Positions 9,001-16,324 of a stretch of DNA of 51,424 nt are shown here, piece by piece. A program made the position numbers and the translations under genes. Within the stretch, counting starts at the first letter, position 1; the number at the start of each line of letters is the position of its first letter. The stretch is from JBFWUM01 sp050247255 (GTDB lineage Bacteria > Acidobacteriota > Vicinamibacteria > Vicinamibacterales > UBA2999), in contig JBFWUM010000028.1 in assembly GCA_050247255.1 (NCBI GenBank), forward strand, positions 1 to 51,424, given 5' to 3'. Below the pieces are notes generated by a model that did no database searches, was not told the origin of the DNA, and saw only the letters and a list, made by a program, of their open reading frames with translations.

Positions 9001-9285
9001 AGCACGGTGAAAGGCACCGCGTTCCAGCGGCGCGTGACGGCAGGCGGCGCGTCGACGCATACCGCAGGACCGGCGGTGGCGCCTCCCTACTGGGTGAAGC
9101 TGGCGCGCGCCGGCGACATCTTTACCGCGTCGGTGTCTCCGGACGGCGTCACCTGGACGGTCGTCGGCAGCGATACGATCGTCATGGGCAGCACCATCAA
9201 CGTCGGTCTGGCCGTGTCGAGCCACGTGGCGGGCACGCTGGCCACGGCGACGTTCGACAGCGTCGCCATCACCCCGGTGCCCTGA
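6091..9285 (+). CDS. Secreted phospholipase D-like protein with fibronectin-like and lectin modules
   Basis: A 1,064-residue exported protein. ATG 6091 gives a clean signal peptide (MRLFLKLLPLFVVALV...ADA); the upstream in-frame ATGs lack one. Two HKD half-sites are visible: H117-x-K119 followed by 'FSGANYSDEAF', and H302-x-K304 followed by 'FGSSNWTSAS', so a PLD phosphodiesterase active site can be assembled in one chain. Residues ~370-470 look like a fibronectin III domain. Residues ~480-663 form a module ending 'REDGLSIDQVILSRD', shared with the C-terminus of the protein at 21984. Two lectin-like modules (~680-865 and ~879-1064) follow proline-only linkers. The gene's TGA overlaps the ATG of the next GT2 (TGATG), which implies translational coupling. 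The substrate could be a phosphodiester polymer, lipid or DNA. Confidence 0.85.
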   Translation: MRLFLKLLPLFVVALVATAPRADALERICDVAHEDCRAPLLTLIENETVGIDVSFWFMQDSRYSSRLIQRWNAGVPVRVLMDTQANCCYAGNAEILDQLKAAGIPIREKTSSEGILHWKLMLFAGQNTVQFSGANYSDEAFVPITPYANYVDEVIYFTDNPSYVASFKSRYDDAWTDTVKFTNWANITGPLVRNYGPPLATLDPEINWVPWQNFANRSTGRYNAEKLDVYPDAAIDAVMYRITDRRHTDSLIAAIGRGIPVRLISEPLQYRDPTRLWHSWNVDRLYMAGAQVRHRSHAGLNHEKLTILHGQDMTIFGSSNWTSASATGQHEHNLFTTSQSWYLWAVDHFNRKWNNSAPGGIEETEPFVPLPPDAPVIKNPLNGAQDQPTAVTLRWNAGPWAHKYDLYFGTDPSNLEKIVDDQELGPSQTTSDHKSWAVSDLAEGTTYYWRVVSRTMANMEAAGPTWSFRTSGAPPAVGANDVVLWAWRATTKPGWSVVSDSSGAGGKRLSNPNLNAPSASPAAEPAAYFDLGFEAAAGVPYRLWIRGKATSNAWPNDSVWVQFSDSVTAGGGPQWRTGSTDAVRVQIEECANCGLADWGWNDTASSGAGDLGPVVYFAETGPKTIRVQVREDGLSIDQVILSRDVFLNTAPGQPKSDGMIYPEQGGSSLPPPPPPPPGGNLPEGWSTSDIGSVGVAGSATQNSGQFTLQGSGTDIWGTADAFRYAYTPLDGDGSIVALVSSVSNTDAWTKAGVMIRGTLSSGSAHAAMFVSAGKGLAFQRRAADGGVSTHTAGPSSTAPYWVKIERSGSTITASRSTDGTTWHIVGTDTIALPATAYVGLALTSHNNSALATATFAAVSITTVSGGGDPPPPPPPPPGLPTGWAFTDIGSVGAAGSGSESGGTFTVKGAGADTWGSADAFGFAHTTLTGNGEMVARVATVQNISSWTKVGVMFRDGLTTGAAHGFAIVTPSTVKGTAFQRRVTAGGASTHTAGPAVAPPYWVKLARAGDIFTASVSPDGVTWTVVGSDTIVMGSTINVGLAVSSHVAGTLATATFDSVAITPVP

Positions 9286-9913
9286 TGGAGGGGAGACCCA
9301 TTCCACGCGTCGCGGTCCTCATCGCCACCTACAACCGGGCGGCGCTGCTGGGCGAGACGCTCGACCTGCTGGCGGCCTCGGCCGTGCCGCCGGGGCTCAC
9401 CTGGGAAGTCGTCGTCGTCGACAACAACTCGACCGACCAGACGCGGTCGGTCGTGCTGTCGCGGCAGTCTGGCTACCCGGTGCGCCTGCGCTACGTGTTC
9501 GAGCGGCAGCAGGGGCGGTCGTCGGCGCTGAACACGGCCATGGCGGTGACCGCCGCGCCGCACCTGCTGTTCACGGATGACGACGTGCGCGTGGCGCCAG
9601 GGTGGCTGGCAGCCGGCGCGGCAGCGCTGGCCGGCGGGTGGGACTACGTCGGCGGTCCGGTGAATCCCATCTGGGAATCGCCGCCGCCGCGCTGGCTCGA
9701 CCTGACGCGGAGCGACCTCTGGGGCACGATCGCCATCCTCGACTACGGGCGCGACGCGTTCGCGTTCGAGGATCGGCGGCGCGTGCCGCTCGGCGCGAAC
9801 ATGGGCGTCCGCCGCTCGCTGATCGAGCGCGTCGGCGGCTTTCGCGCCGATCTCGGGCGCAGCAGCGGGCGCCGCGTGATGGGCCAGGAGGTGCCGGAAC
9901 TGCTGTCGCGGGC
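9285..9913 (+). CDS. Family 2 glycosyltransferase (paralogue 3 of 3), 3' part lost in gap
   Basis: The first 209 residues of a GT2 with 'VAVLIATYNRAALLGETL', 'VVDNNSTDQT', D98-D100 ('FTDDDV'), 'GGPVNPIWESPPPRWLDL', 'DLWGTIAILDYG' and 'VPLGANMGVRRSLIERVGGF'. By comparison with its two paralogues, about 120 residues including the 'RYFRRW' helix are missing in the N-gap. Its ATG overlaps the stop codon of the secreted PLD gene by one base, so the two are expressed together. The three paralogues suggest successive transfers of related sugars, or recent duplication. Confidence 0.88.
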
Positions 9914-10013
9914 NNNNNNNNNNNNNNNNNNNNNNNNNNNNNNNNNNNNNNNNNNNNNNNNNNNNNNNNNNNNNNNNNNNNNNNNNNNNNNNNNNNNNNN
10001 NNNNNNNNNNNNN
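9914..10013. other. Scaffold gap (100 N), true sequence missing
   Basis: There is no duplication at the flanks. The gap removes the end of a GT2 gene and the start of a GT4 gene, so about 0.5-0.8 kb is likely missing (inferred from the lengths of related genes). Confidence 0.95.
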
Positions 10014-10014
10014 C

Positions 10015-11184
10015 GATGTGCCGGTGCACTTCGGGACGCTGGCCGATTGCCTGCGCCTGGTGTCGCGGCACCGCATCGACGTGGTCCACGCGAACAACGT
10101 CGACTGGCCGACCGGCATCTCCGCCGTGCGGGAGGCGGGGGCGCGGCTGATCGTCACGGCGCACAAGGTGCGTGAGGGGGGCTGGACCTACGGCTGGAAC
10201 CGATCACACTGCGATGCCTTCGTCAGCGTGTCCCACTGGATCGGACGCGACCTGCAGCCGCACACCGACGTGGCCATCGAGACCGTCCACAACGGCATCG
10301 ACACCTCGCGGTTTCACCCGGCGCGGGTCGCCGCGGGCGCGCCGATGTCGGCGGCGGGCCGCGCCCCGATCGTCGCCTGGGTCGGACGCGGGTCGGCGCC
10401 GCGCAAGCGGCTCGATCGTTTCGCGGCGGCCGCCCCCGCGCTCGCCGCGGCCGGGTTTCGCGTATGGGTGATCGACCAGCAGGGGCCGGCGCGGTTTGCC
10501 GAGATCTCGCCCGACGGGGCGCGGCAGCTGTCCGCTGCCGCGGAGCGATGGGAGGGGATTCCCCACGAGCGCATGCCCGACGTGTATCGCGACATCGCCG
10601 CGAGCGGCGGCGCGCTCATCTCCACCGCCTCCATGGAAGGGCTGCCGCTCACGTTGATCGAAGCGCAGGCGTGCGGCGTGCCGGTGGTGGCCGCCCGCGC
10701 CGAAGGGGTCGACGAGTGCGTGCTGCCGGCCCATGGCGGCACGCTCTTCAACTTCGAGCGCGACGACCTGGCGGCGATCGTCACGAGGACGCTGCGCGAT
10801 CGCGAGGAAATGACGGAGCGTGGCCGCCTGGCGGCAGCGCTCGTCGCCAGCCGGTTCAGCCTGACGGGGATGGCGCAGCGGTACCTGGAGATCTACCGGC
10901 GGCCGGCCGCTGCGCACCGGACCGCCGTCTGGTCGCATGAGCGCTGGGCGCGCTACCGCGATCAGCGTCTGGGCGTCGCCTACCGCCAGTTCGACGCGGC
11001 CGAGACCCTGGCCGCATCTGGCGACAAGCCGCTCGCCGCCGCAGCGGCCCGCGCCGCCCTGGCGACCGCGCCGACGATGTTCGCCCGGCCGGGACGGCTG
11101 CGACGCTGGTTCGGGCTGGCGCTCACCGGCAGGCGGCATCGCCAGGCTCCCCTTCCCGACGATCTGCTCAAGAGGCTCACATGA
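10015..11184 (+). CDS. Family 4 glycosyltransferase, 5' end lost in gap
   Basis: The frame is open from the gap edge ('DVPVHFGTLADCLRL') for 389 residues to the TGA at 11184. It has the GT-B features of GT4: 'DVVHANNVDWPTG' and 'TVHNGIDTSRFHP' in the N-domain, and 'SMEGLPLTLIEAQACGVPVVAARAEGVDE', the E-x7-E nucleotide-sugar site, in the C-domain. The last ~80 residues after 'YLEIYRRP' are an Ala-rich helical tail not usual for the family. An internal GTG at 10018 is not the real start, because codons upstream of it stay in frame. It overlaps the TylF-like gene by ATGA (11181-11184). Confidence 0.87.
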   Translation, partial: DVPVHFGTLADCLRLVSRHRIDVVHANNVDWPTGISAVREAGARLIVTAHKVREGGWTYGWNRSHCDAFVSVSHWIGRDLQPHTDVAIETVHNGIDTSRFHPARVAAGAPMSAAGRAPIVAWVGRGSAPRKRLDRFAAAAPALAAAGFRVWVIDQQGPARFAEISPDGARQLSAAAERWEGIPHERMPDVYRDIAASGGALISTASMEGLPLTLIEAQACGVPVVAARAEGVDECVLPAHGGTLFNFERDDLAAIVTRTLRDREEMTERGRLAAALVASRFSLTGMAQRYLEIYRRPAAAHRTAVWSHERWARYRDQRLGVAYRQFDAAETLAASGDKPLAAAAARAALATAPTMFARPGRLRRWFGLALTGRRHRQAPLPDDLLKRLT

Positions 11185-11945
11185 TTGCCGAGACGACACG
11201 CCTGGTGCCCGGTGGCGCCGCCCGACGCGACCCCGCTGCCACGCTCCGCATGCGCCTCTATCTCGGCAAGCGCGCCCTCGTTCGCGGATGGCTGCGCCTG
11301 CGGGCGCGGGCGATCGCGCGCAAGTATCGCGGCTACACGATGATTTCGCGGAAGCGATATCGCGAGAACCTCGGGCTGGCGGCGCTCGTCGCCGATCGGC
11401 CGGGCTGCGTCGTCGAGTGCGGGGTCTGGCGCGGCGGGATGATCGCGGGGCTCGCCGAGGTGCTCGGCGCCCGTCGGACCTACTACCTGTTCGACAGCTT
11501 CGAAGGGCTGCCGCCGGCGCAGCCGCTCGACGGCGTCAAGGCGAAGCAATACCAGGAGAACACGACCGGGCACGCCTACTACGACAACTGCCGCGCGGAG
11601 ATGGCCTTCAGCGACAAGGCCATGCGGCTCGCCGGCGCCCGCAACGTGCACTTCATCAAGGGATGGTTCAACCAGACCCTGCCGATGCAGGCGCCCGAGG
11701 AGCCGATCGCGCTGCTGCGGCTCGACGGCGACTGGTACGACTCGACGATGGTCTGCCTGGAAGCGCTCTACGAGAAGGTCGTGCCCGGCGGCCTGATCAT
11801 CCTCGACGACTATTTCTACTGGGAGGGGTGCGCGCGCGCCGTGCACGACTTCCTGTCGCGCCGCGGCATCCCCGACCGGATCCGGCAGACGCCCGCCGGC
11901 GTCTGTTACCTGATCCGGTCCGAGGAGCCGCGCTCCGACGCCTAG
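11181..11945 (+). CDS. TylF/MycF-type sugar O-methyltransferase
   Basis: A 254-residue protein of the macrocin O-methyltransferase family, which methylates sugar hydroxyls with SAM and a divalent metal. The diagnostic segments are 'GCVVECGVWRGGMIAGL' (SAM site), 'YLFDSFEGLPP', 'LRLDGDWYDSTMVCLEALY' and 'GGLIILDDYFYWEG', where the paired Asp residues bind metal. ATG 11181 overlaps the previous stop codon (ATGA). Its TAG stop and that of the convergent EEP gene are both read from the palindrome CTAG at 11942-11945. It probably methylates a sugar made or transferred by this cluster. Confidence 0.9.
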   Translation: MIAETTRLVPGGAARRDPAATLRMRLYLGKRALVRGWLRLRARAIARKYRGYTMISRKRYRENLGLAALVADRPGCVVECGVWRGGMIAGLAEVLGARRTYYLFDSFEGLPPAQPLDGVKAKQYQENTTGHAYYDNCRAEMAFSDKAMRLAGARNVHFIKGWFNQTLPMQAPEEPIALLRLDGDWYDSTMVCLEALYEKVVPGGLIILDDYFYWEGCARAVHDFLSRRGIPDRIRQTPAGVCYLIRSEEPRSDA

Positions 11946-14166
11946 TTGACCTGATACACGATCAGCATCGGCTTGTGGTCTGACGGGCTGACGCCTGACG
12001 AGTTGCGCGTGTCGAAGATCTGCGCCGACTCGAGCGCGAGCATCGTCGCGCCGCTCGACGTGAAGACGTAGTCGATGCGGCTGTTCCGCGTGCAGCCGTC
12101 GCAGTTGCCGGAGTAGTTGATGGCCGTGCCGAGCGACTTGGCCACCTTCCACGCGTCCTGATAGCCGACCACGGCCTGGTTGTACTCGGTGCTGCCGGCC
12201 TGCATGTTGTAGTCGCCGGCGATGATCCGTGCCTCGGTCCAGGCGCTGGCGCAGCCCTGCAGGTTCTTCACCTCTGACAGCCGCGTCGTCGCGCTGCTGA
12301 CGTCGAGGTGCGACGAGAACACGTTCAGCCGCCTGCCGCTGACCGTCACCGAGAGGTGCGGCGCAATGCGCGGGTAGCTCGCGTTGTAGGTGCAGCTCGA
12401 CGTCGTGTCGAGCGGCAGCGTCGTCANNNNNNNNNNNNNNNNNNNNNNNNNNNNNNNNNNNNNNNNNNNNNNNNNNNNNNNNNNNNNNNNNNNNNNNNNN
12501 NNNNNNNNNNNNNNNNNNNNNNNNNNACGTCGAGGTGCGACGAGAACACGTTCAGCCGCCTGCCGCTGACCGTCACCGAGAGGTGCGGCGCAATGCGCGG
12601 GTAGCTCGCGTTGTAGGTGCAGCTCGACGTCGTGTCGAGCGGCAGCGTCGTCAGCAGGACATTGCCGACGCCGGCGGCCACCGTGTTCCAGTTGCGATCG
12701 GTCAGCGCCTCCAGGCGCGTGACGATGGCGTTGATCTGGCTGCTGTTGTCGACCTCGTTGAGCGACACGATGTCGGGGTTGAACTGCGCAATCCAGGTGG
12801 CGATGCCGTCCGGGTCGTAGACGCCGTCGGTGCGAATGCCGCCGTGGTGGGTGTTCCAGTGCAGTAACCGGAGCGTGGAGGAGGTACCGCCTGTTGGCGG
12901 CGGCGGCGCGGGCGCGGGCTCCGGTTCGGGTTCCGGCTCCGCGTCCGGCTGGGACGCGGGACCGAGGCTGATCTTCGTGCCGTCGAACGTTGCGTTCGCG
13001 GTCACGCCGTAGACGTGGCTGCTGACGGCGAGGCCCACGTAGATCGTCGAGGCCATCGCGATCGTGTCGCTGCCGACCTGCGACCAGTTCTGCCCGTCGA
13101 GCGAGCGGTAAGCGGTGATGGTCGAGCCGTCGCGCGTCAGCTTCACCCAGTACGGCGCCGTGCCGGATCCGCCAGCGGTGTGCGTCGACTGGCCGCCCGT
13201 TGCCGTGCGGCGCTGGAATGCCAGCCCCTTGCCGGGCGACACCAGCATGAACGCGTGCCGCGAGTTCGCCGCCAGCGATTCGCGCATCATCACGCCCGCC
13301 TTGACCCACACGTGCTCGTTGGTCTCGGCCGCCACGCGCGTCACGATCGATCCGTTGCCGGTCAGCGGCGTGTAGGTGAAGCGGAACGCATCGCTGGTGC
13401 TCCACACGTCGGCGCCGGCGCCGTCGACCGAGAACAGGCCGCGGCTGCCGCCCGCGGCACCCGTCCGCCCCACCGCGCCGATGTCGCCCGTCGAGAAGGC
13501 GGCGGGCAGCGAGTCGGAGGCGCCCTGCAGGCTGAACGCGCCGCTGCTGACCTGCGTCCACTCGAACGTGGCGCCGGCCGTCGTCCCGTAGACGTGGCTG
13601 CTCACCGCGACGCCGGCATAGACCGTCGAGCCCATCGCGATGGCCTGGCTGCCCACGGCCGTCCAGGTGATGCCGTCGGTGGACCGGAAGGCGGTGAACT
13701 GATCGCCGGCCCGCTCGAGTTTCAGCCAGGCGGGCGCCGTGCCCGATCCCCCGGAGGTGTGCACCGACGCGCCGCCGGTGCTGGCGCGCCGCTGGAACGC
13801 CAGGCCCTTGCCGGGCGAGACCAGCATGAAGGCGTGGCGGGAGTTCGCAGCCAGCGTCTCGCGCATCATCACGCCGGCCTTCGTCCAGGCGTTCACGTTG
13901 TCGACGGCCGCGACGCGTGCGATCACGCTGCCGTCACCGGCCAGCGGGACGTAGAGGAAGCGGAACGCGTCGGCGCTGTTCCACACGTCGGCGCCGGCGC
14001 CGCGCACGGTGAAGACGCCGGCGTTCAGCGTGACGCTGCCGGCGGCGCCGACCGCGCCGATGTCACTCGACGACCAGGCGTCGGGAAGCGAATCGGCGGC
14101 CCAGGATGGCGCGGCAGACGCCAGGACAACGAGGACGGCGGCGAGACGTAGAGCGAGCGTAGCCAA
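11942..14166 (-). CDS. Secreted EEP phosphodiesterase with two lectin modules (one gene across a false gap)
   Basis: The frame appears broken at the N-gap 12427-12526, but the 127 bp on each side are identical. Removing 227 bp leaves 1,998 bp, exactly 666 codons. The 665-residue protein has a signal peptide ('APSWAAD'), two lectin-like modules (~26-205 and ~225-395) each with 'KAGVMMRE' and 'GKGLAFQRR', an acidic-proline linker, and an EEP domain with 'LLHWNTHHGG', 'SLNEVD', 'SSHLD', 'AGDYNMQ' and 'SDHKP'. All the expected catalytic residues of the family are present. 'CDGCTRNSRIDYVF' is shared with the EEP protein at 14424. It has a 257-bp leader with a large hairpin. Role: extracellular phosphoester or nucleic acid hydrolysis. 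Confidence 0.85.
12427..12526. other. False scaffold gap: flanks overlap by 127 bp
   Basis: Positions 12300-12426 and 12527-12653 are identical over 127 bp. This matches a maximum k-mer overlap of 127 between contigs that the scaffolder failed to merge. The correct sequence omits 227 bp here. Confidence 0.93.
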
Positions 14167-14423
14167 GGCGGATCTCTCCCTTGAACAGTCGAGCTGAAAC
14201 TCGGTTGTCTGAGATGTGCGGTCACCGGCAGGTGGCCACGTGCCCGCGCTCGATGCGCGGCGACCTCATATAGGGCAACCCGGATACCACCGGCTGAGCC
14301 AGTAGCTCAGCCGGTGTTCATTGGGTTTTTCGCGAATTCCAAATACTGCTGAGCTCAAGCTCAGCGTCAGCGAACCGTCGATCCGCCCCGTCGATCACAG
14401 TTTCGTAAGGGGGTCTGACCCCA
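14167..14423 (-). promoter_or_regulatory. Structured leader between two EEP genes
   Basis: The 257-bp interval holds CACCGGCTGAG (14288-14298) and CTCAGCCGGTG (14306-14316), a perfect 11-bp stem with a 7-nt loop. On the minus strand AACCC and GGGTT extend it across a symmetrical 6-nt internal loop. CTGAGCT-CA-AGCTCAG (14350-14365 region) forms a second palindrome. AATACTGCTGAGC (14342-14354) recurs exactly at 25286-25298. The next ~110 bp towards the gene show nothing further recognisable. Confidence 0.5.
14410..14422. repeat. GGGGTCTGACCCC palindrome beside a stop codon
   Basis: A perfect 6-bp-arm palindrome begins one base after the TAA stop of the EEP gene at 14424. It is short and has no T-run. 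Its position fits a stop-codon-associated repeat rather than a classical terminator. Confidence 0.5.
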
Positions 14424-15851
14424 TTACTTCACGGTGTAGGTCACAAGTAGCGGCTTGTGGTCTGACGGCATCTTGCCGTTGGCGTCGCGCGTATCGACCA
14501 TCCGGGCCGACTTCATCGTCAGGAACGTCGCCCCCTTGGACGAGAACACGTAGTCGATCCGGCTGTTGCGCGTGCAGCCGTCGCAGTTGCCGCTGTAGTT
14601 CACCGCGACGCCGCCGCTCTTGGCCCAGGTCCACGCATCCTTGTAGTAGGTCACCGAGGCGTTGTACTCGGTCGATCCCGCCTGCATGTTGTAGTCGCCG
14701 GCCAGGATGCGCGCCTCGGCGAACGCCCCGGCGCACGACTGCATGGCCTTCGTCTCGGCAAGCCGGGTGCTGCCGTTATAGGCGTCGAGGTGCGTCGCCC
14801 AGACGCTGATCGCCCGGCCGTTCACCGTCAGCCGCAGGTGCGGCGACACGCGCGGATAGCTGCTGTTGTAGGTGCAGTTGGTCTTGGTGTCGACCGGCAA
14901 CCGCGAGATCATCAGGTTGCCCTGGCCGCTGAACTTCGTCGTCCACGTGCGGCCGGTCAGCGAGTTGAGCTTCGACACGATCGCATCCACCTGGCTGGTG
15001 TTGTCCACTTCGTTCAGCGAGGCGACGTGCGGATTCATCTTGGCGATCCAGCTGGCGATGCGCGCCGGATCGTAACGGCCGTCCGTGCCAATGCCGCCGT
15101 GGTGCACGTTCCACTGCAGGACCGTGAGGGTGCCGCTGGTCGACGTCGAACCGGACGACGTTGAGGTGGACGTCGAGGTGGAGGTGGACGAGCCGCCCCA
15201 CACAACAGTCAGGCGCGGCCGCAGCGAGGCATCGCTCGTTTCAGAGCGGTAGTACTCCTTGTACGAGTCGCCGCTGGAGGCGCCATCGTCGGTGAGGGCC
15301 ACGCGCGTGTAGCGCGAGCCGTACTGCCCCTTGACGACTTCCTGTACCAGCTTGGTGATGTTGAACGACACCTTGCTGCCCGCCGACGTGCCGACGCTGG
15401 TCGACGTGTACTTGGCCGCCAGGTCGCCGCCCTTCGTCCCCCAGTACAGACCGCTCTTGCGGCTGTTCCACGTCGCGGTGCCCTCGTCCCACGAGGAGGC
15501 GACGCGGTAGACGCTCACGGTACGCGTCTGCGGGTCCGAATGCTCCAGCGTCAGGGTCAGCGTCGCCGACTGGATGGTGGCCCCGGCCGGGATCGTGTTG
15601 TGGGTATCGAACTTGAGCAGCGCCCGCCGTATGTACTCCGCGTTGTCGCTGGCACGGGTGATGAGCGAGTCGCCATTCTGATTCTTGCTGGCGTAGCTCC
15701 CGGCGCGGATGGTGGTATCGACCACCTCCGAGTCGGGCGCATCGAGCACCACCGTGGTCTGCGCCGCCGCCGGCGACGCCGACACCAGCCCCGCGAGCAC
15801 CATTGCGGTCGCCACACAGGTTCGAATTCCAACACACACACGTCGGCTCAT
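14424..15851 (-). CDS. Secreted DNRLRE-domain EEP phosphodiesterase
   Basis: A 475-residue exported protein. ATG 15851 is chosen because GGAGG lies eight bases upstream and a signal peptide ('MSRRVCVGIRTCVATAMVLA'...'AAAQ') follows; the longer frame to 15992 lacks both. Residues ~30-200 match the DNRLRE type of carbohydrate-binding beta-sandwich ('IRRALLKFD', 'ATIQSATLTLTL', 'SSWDEGTATWNS', 'GSRYTRVALTDDG'). A Ser/Thr repeat linker follows. The EEP domain shows 'VLQWNVHHGG', 'SLNEVDN', 'ATHLD', 'AGDYNMQAGSTEYN' and 'SDHKP', nearly the same as the gene at 11942 but with a different binding module. It probably acts on a polymer outside the cell. Confidence 0.87.
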   Translation of the reverse strand: MSRRVCVGIRTCVATAMVLAGLVSASPAAAQTTVVLDAPDSEVVDTTIRAGSYASKNQNGDSLITRASDNAEYIRRALLKFDTHNTIPAGATIQSATLTLTLEHSDPQTRTVSVYRVASSWDEGTATWNSRKSGLYWGTKGGDLAAKYTSTSVGTSAGSKVSFNITKLVQEVVKGQYGSRYTRVALTDDGASSGDSYKEYYRSETSDASLRPRLTVVWGGSSTSTSTSTSTSSGSTSTSGTLTVLQWNVHHGGIGTDGRYDPARIASWIAKMNPHVASLNEVDNTSQVDAIVSKLNSLTGRTWTTKFSGQGNLMISRLPVDTKTNCTYNSSYPRVSPHLRLTVNGRAISVWATHLDAYNGSTRLAETKAMQSCAGAFAEARILAGDYNMQAGSTEYNASVTYYKDAWTWAKSGGVAVNYSGNCDGCTRNSRIDYVFSSKGATFLTMKSARMVDTRDANGKMPSDHKPLLVTYTVK

Positions 15852-16324
15852 CAGGTCTTCCTCCACGCGACCACACACCGCGGCCGGGCTTACTGCGGGA
15901 CGGACGCGGAGTCCGCCGCTTACGGGATTGAATTGATTGGCTGGGCTTGGCGCGCAGTGCACACGCCAGCCGCCCGCGACAGGGGCAAGCATGTTGCCAT
16001 GCTCAGCAACTCGTTACACATCAAGGCCTTGCGGAGGTTGATCGATCAGGTGGCGATCGAAACGCGGCAATTGCAACTCAGCAGTTTGGAATGTCTTACC
16101 TGGTCCTACATCCACGGATCGCCCACGGAGGCGAAACCTTAAGGAATCTGGTGCGATTTCGCTGTGTAAGCGGATACCGCCCAGTCGGCAAAACGAACAT
16201 CACAAGCATTCACGCACGCGGAAGGCGAAGATTTCCCCGCCTGACTGCAGTCTCAGACGACAGTCAGCGGCTCAGGCGCGCCGCTTGCACTGATGCGGCG
16301 CGAGCTTCTGGAGCCCATCCGTTC
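15852..16324 (+). promoter_or_regulatory. 473-bp divergent leader region with competing hairpins
   Basis: No gene is supported here. AGCATG (15988-15993) and CATGCT (15998-16003) form a tetraloop hairpin followed by GCTCAGC (16001-16007). Near the glycosyltransferase start, CTGACTG (16241-16247) pairs with CAGTCAG (16261-16267), while the overlapping CGCCTGA (16238-16244) can instead pair with TCAGGCG (16272-16278); the two are mutually exclusive. CGGCTCAGG at 16268-16276 matches 25174-25182. Both flanking genes probably have promoters here; I could not place -35/-10 boxes. Confidence 0.45.

Noticed and set aside
14288..14330. Rho-independent terminator on the plus strand
   Set aside because: The 11-bp stem is not directly followed by a T-run and no plus-strand gene ends nearby; a leader role on the minus strand fits better.
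14200..14330. Cyclic di-GMP (GEMM) riboswitch, suggested by AGGGCAAC and GGTA words
   Set aside because: The GEMM core helices and tetraloop-receptor order are absent on both strands.
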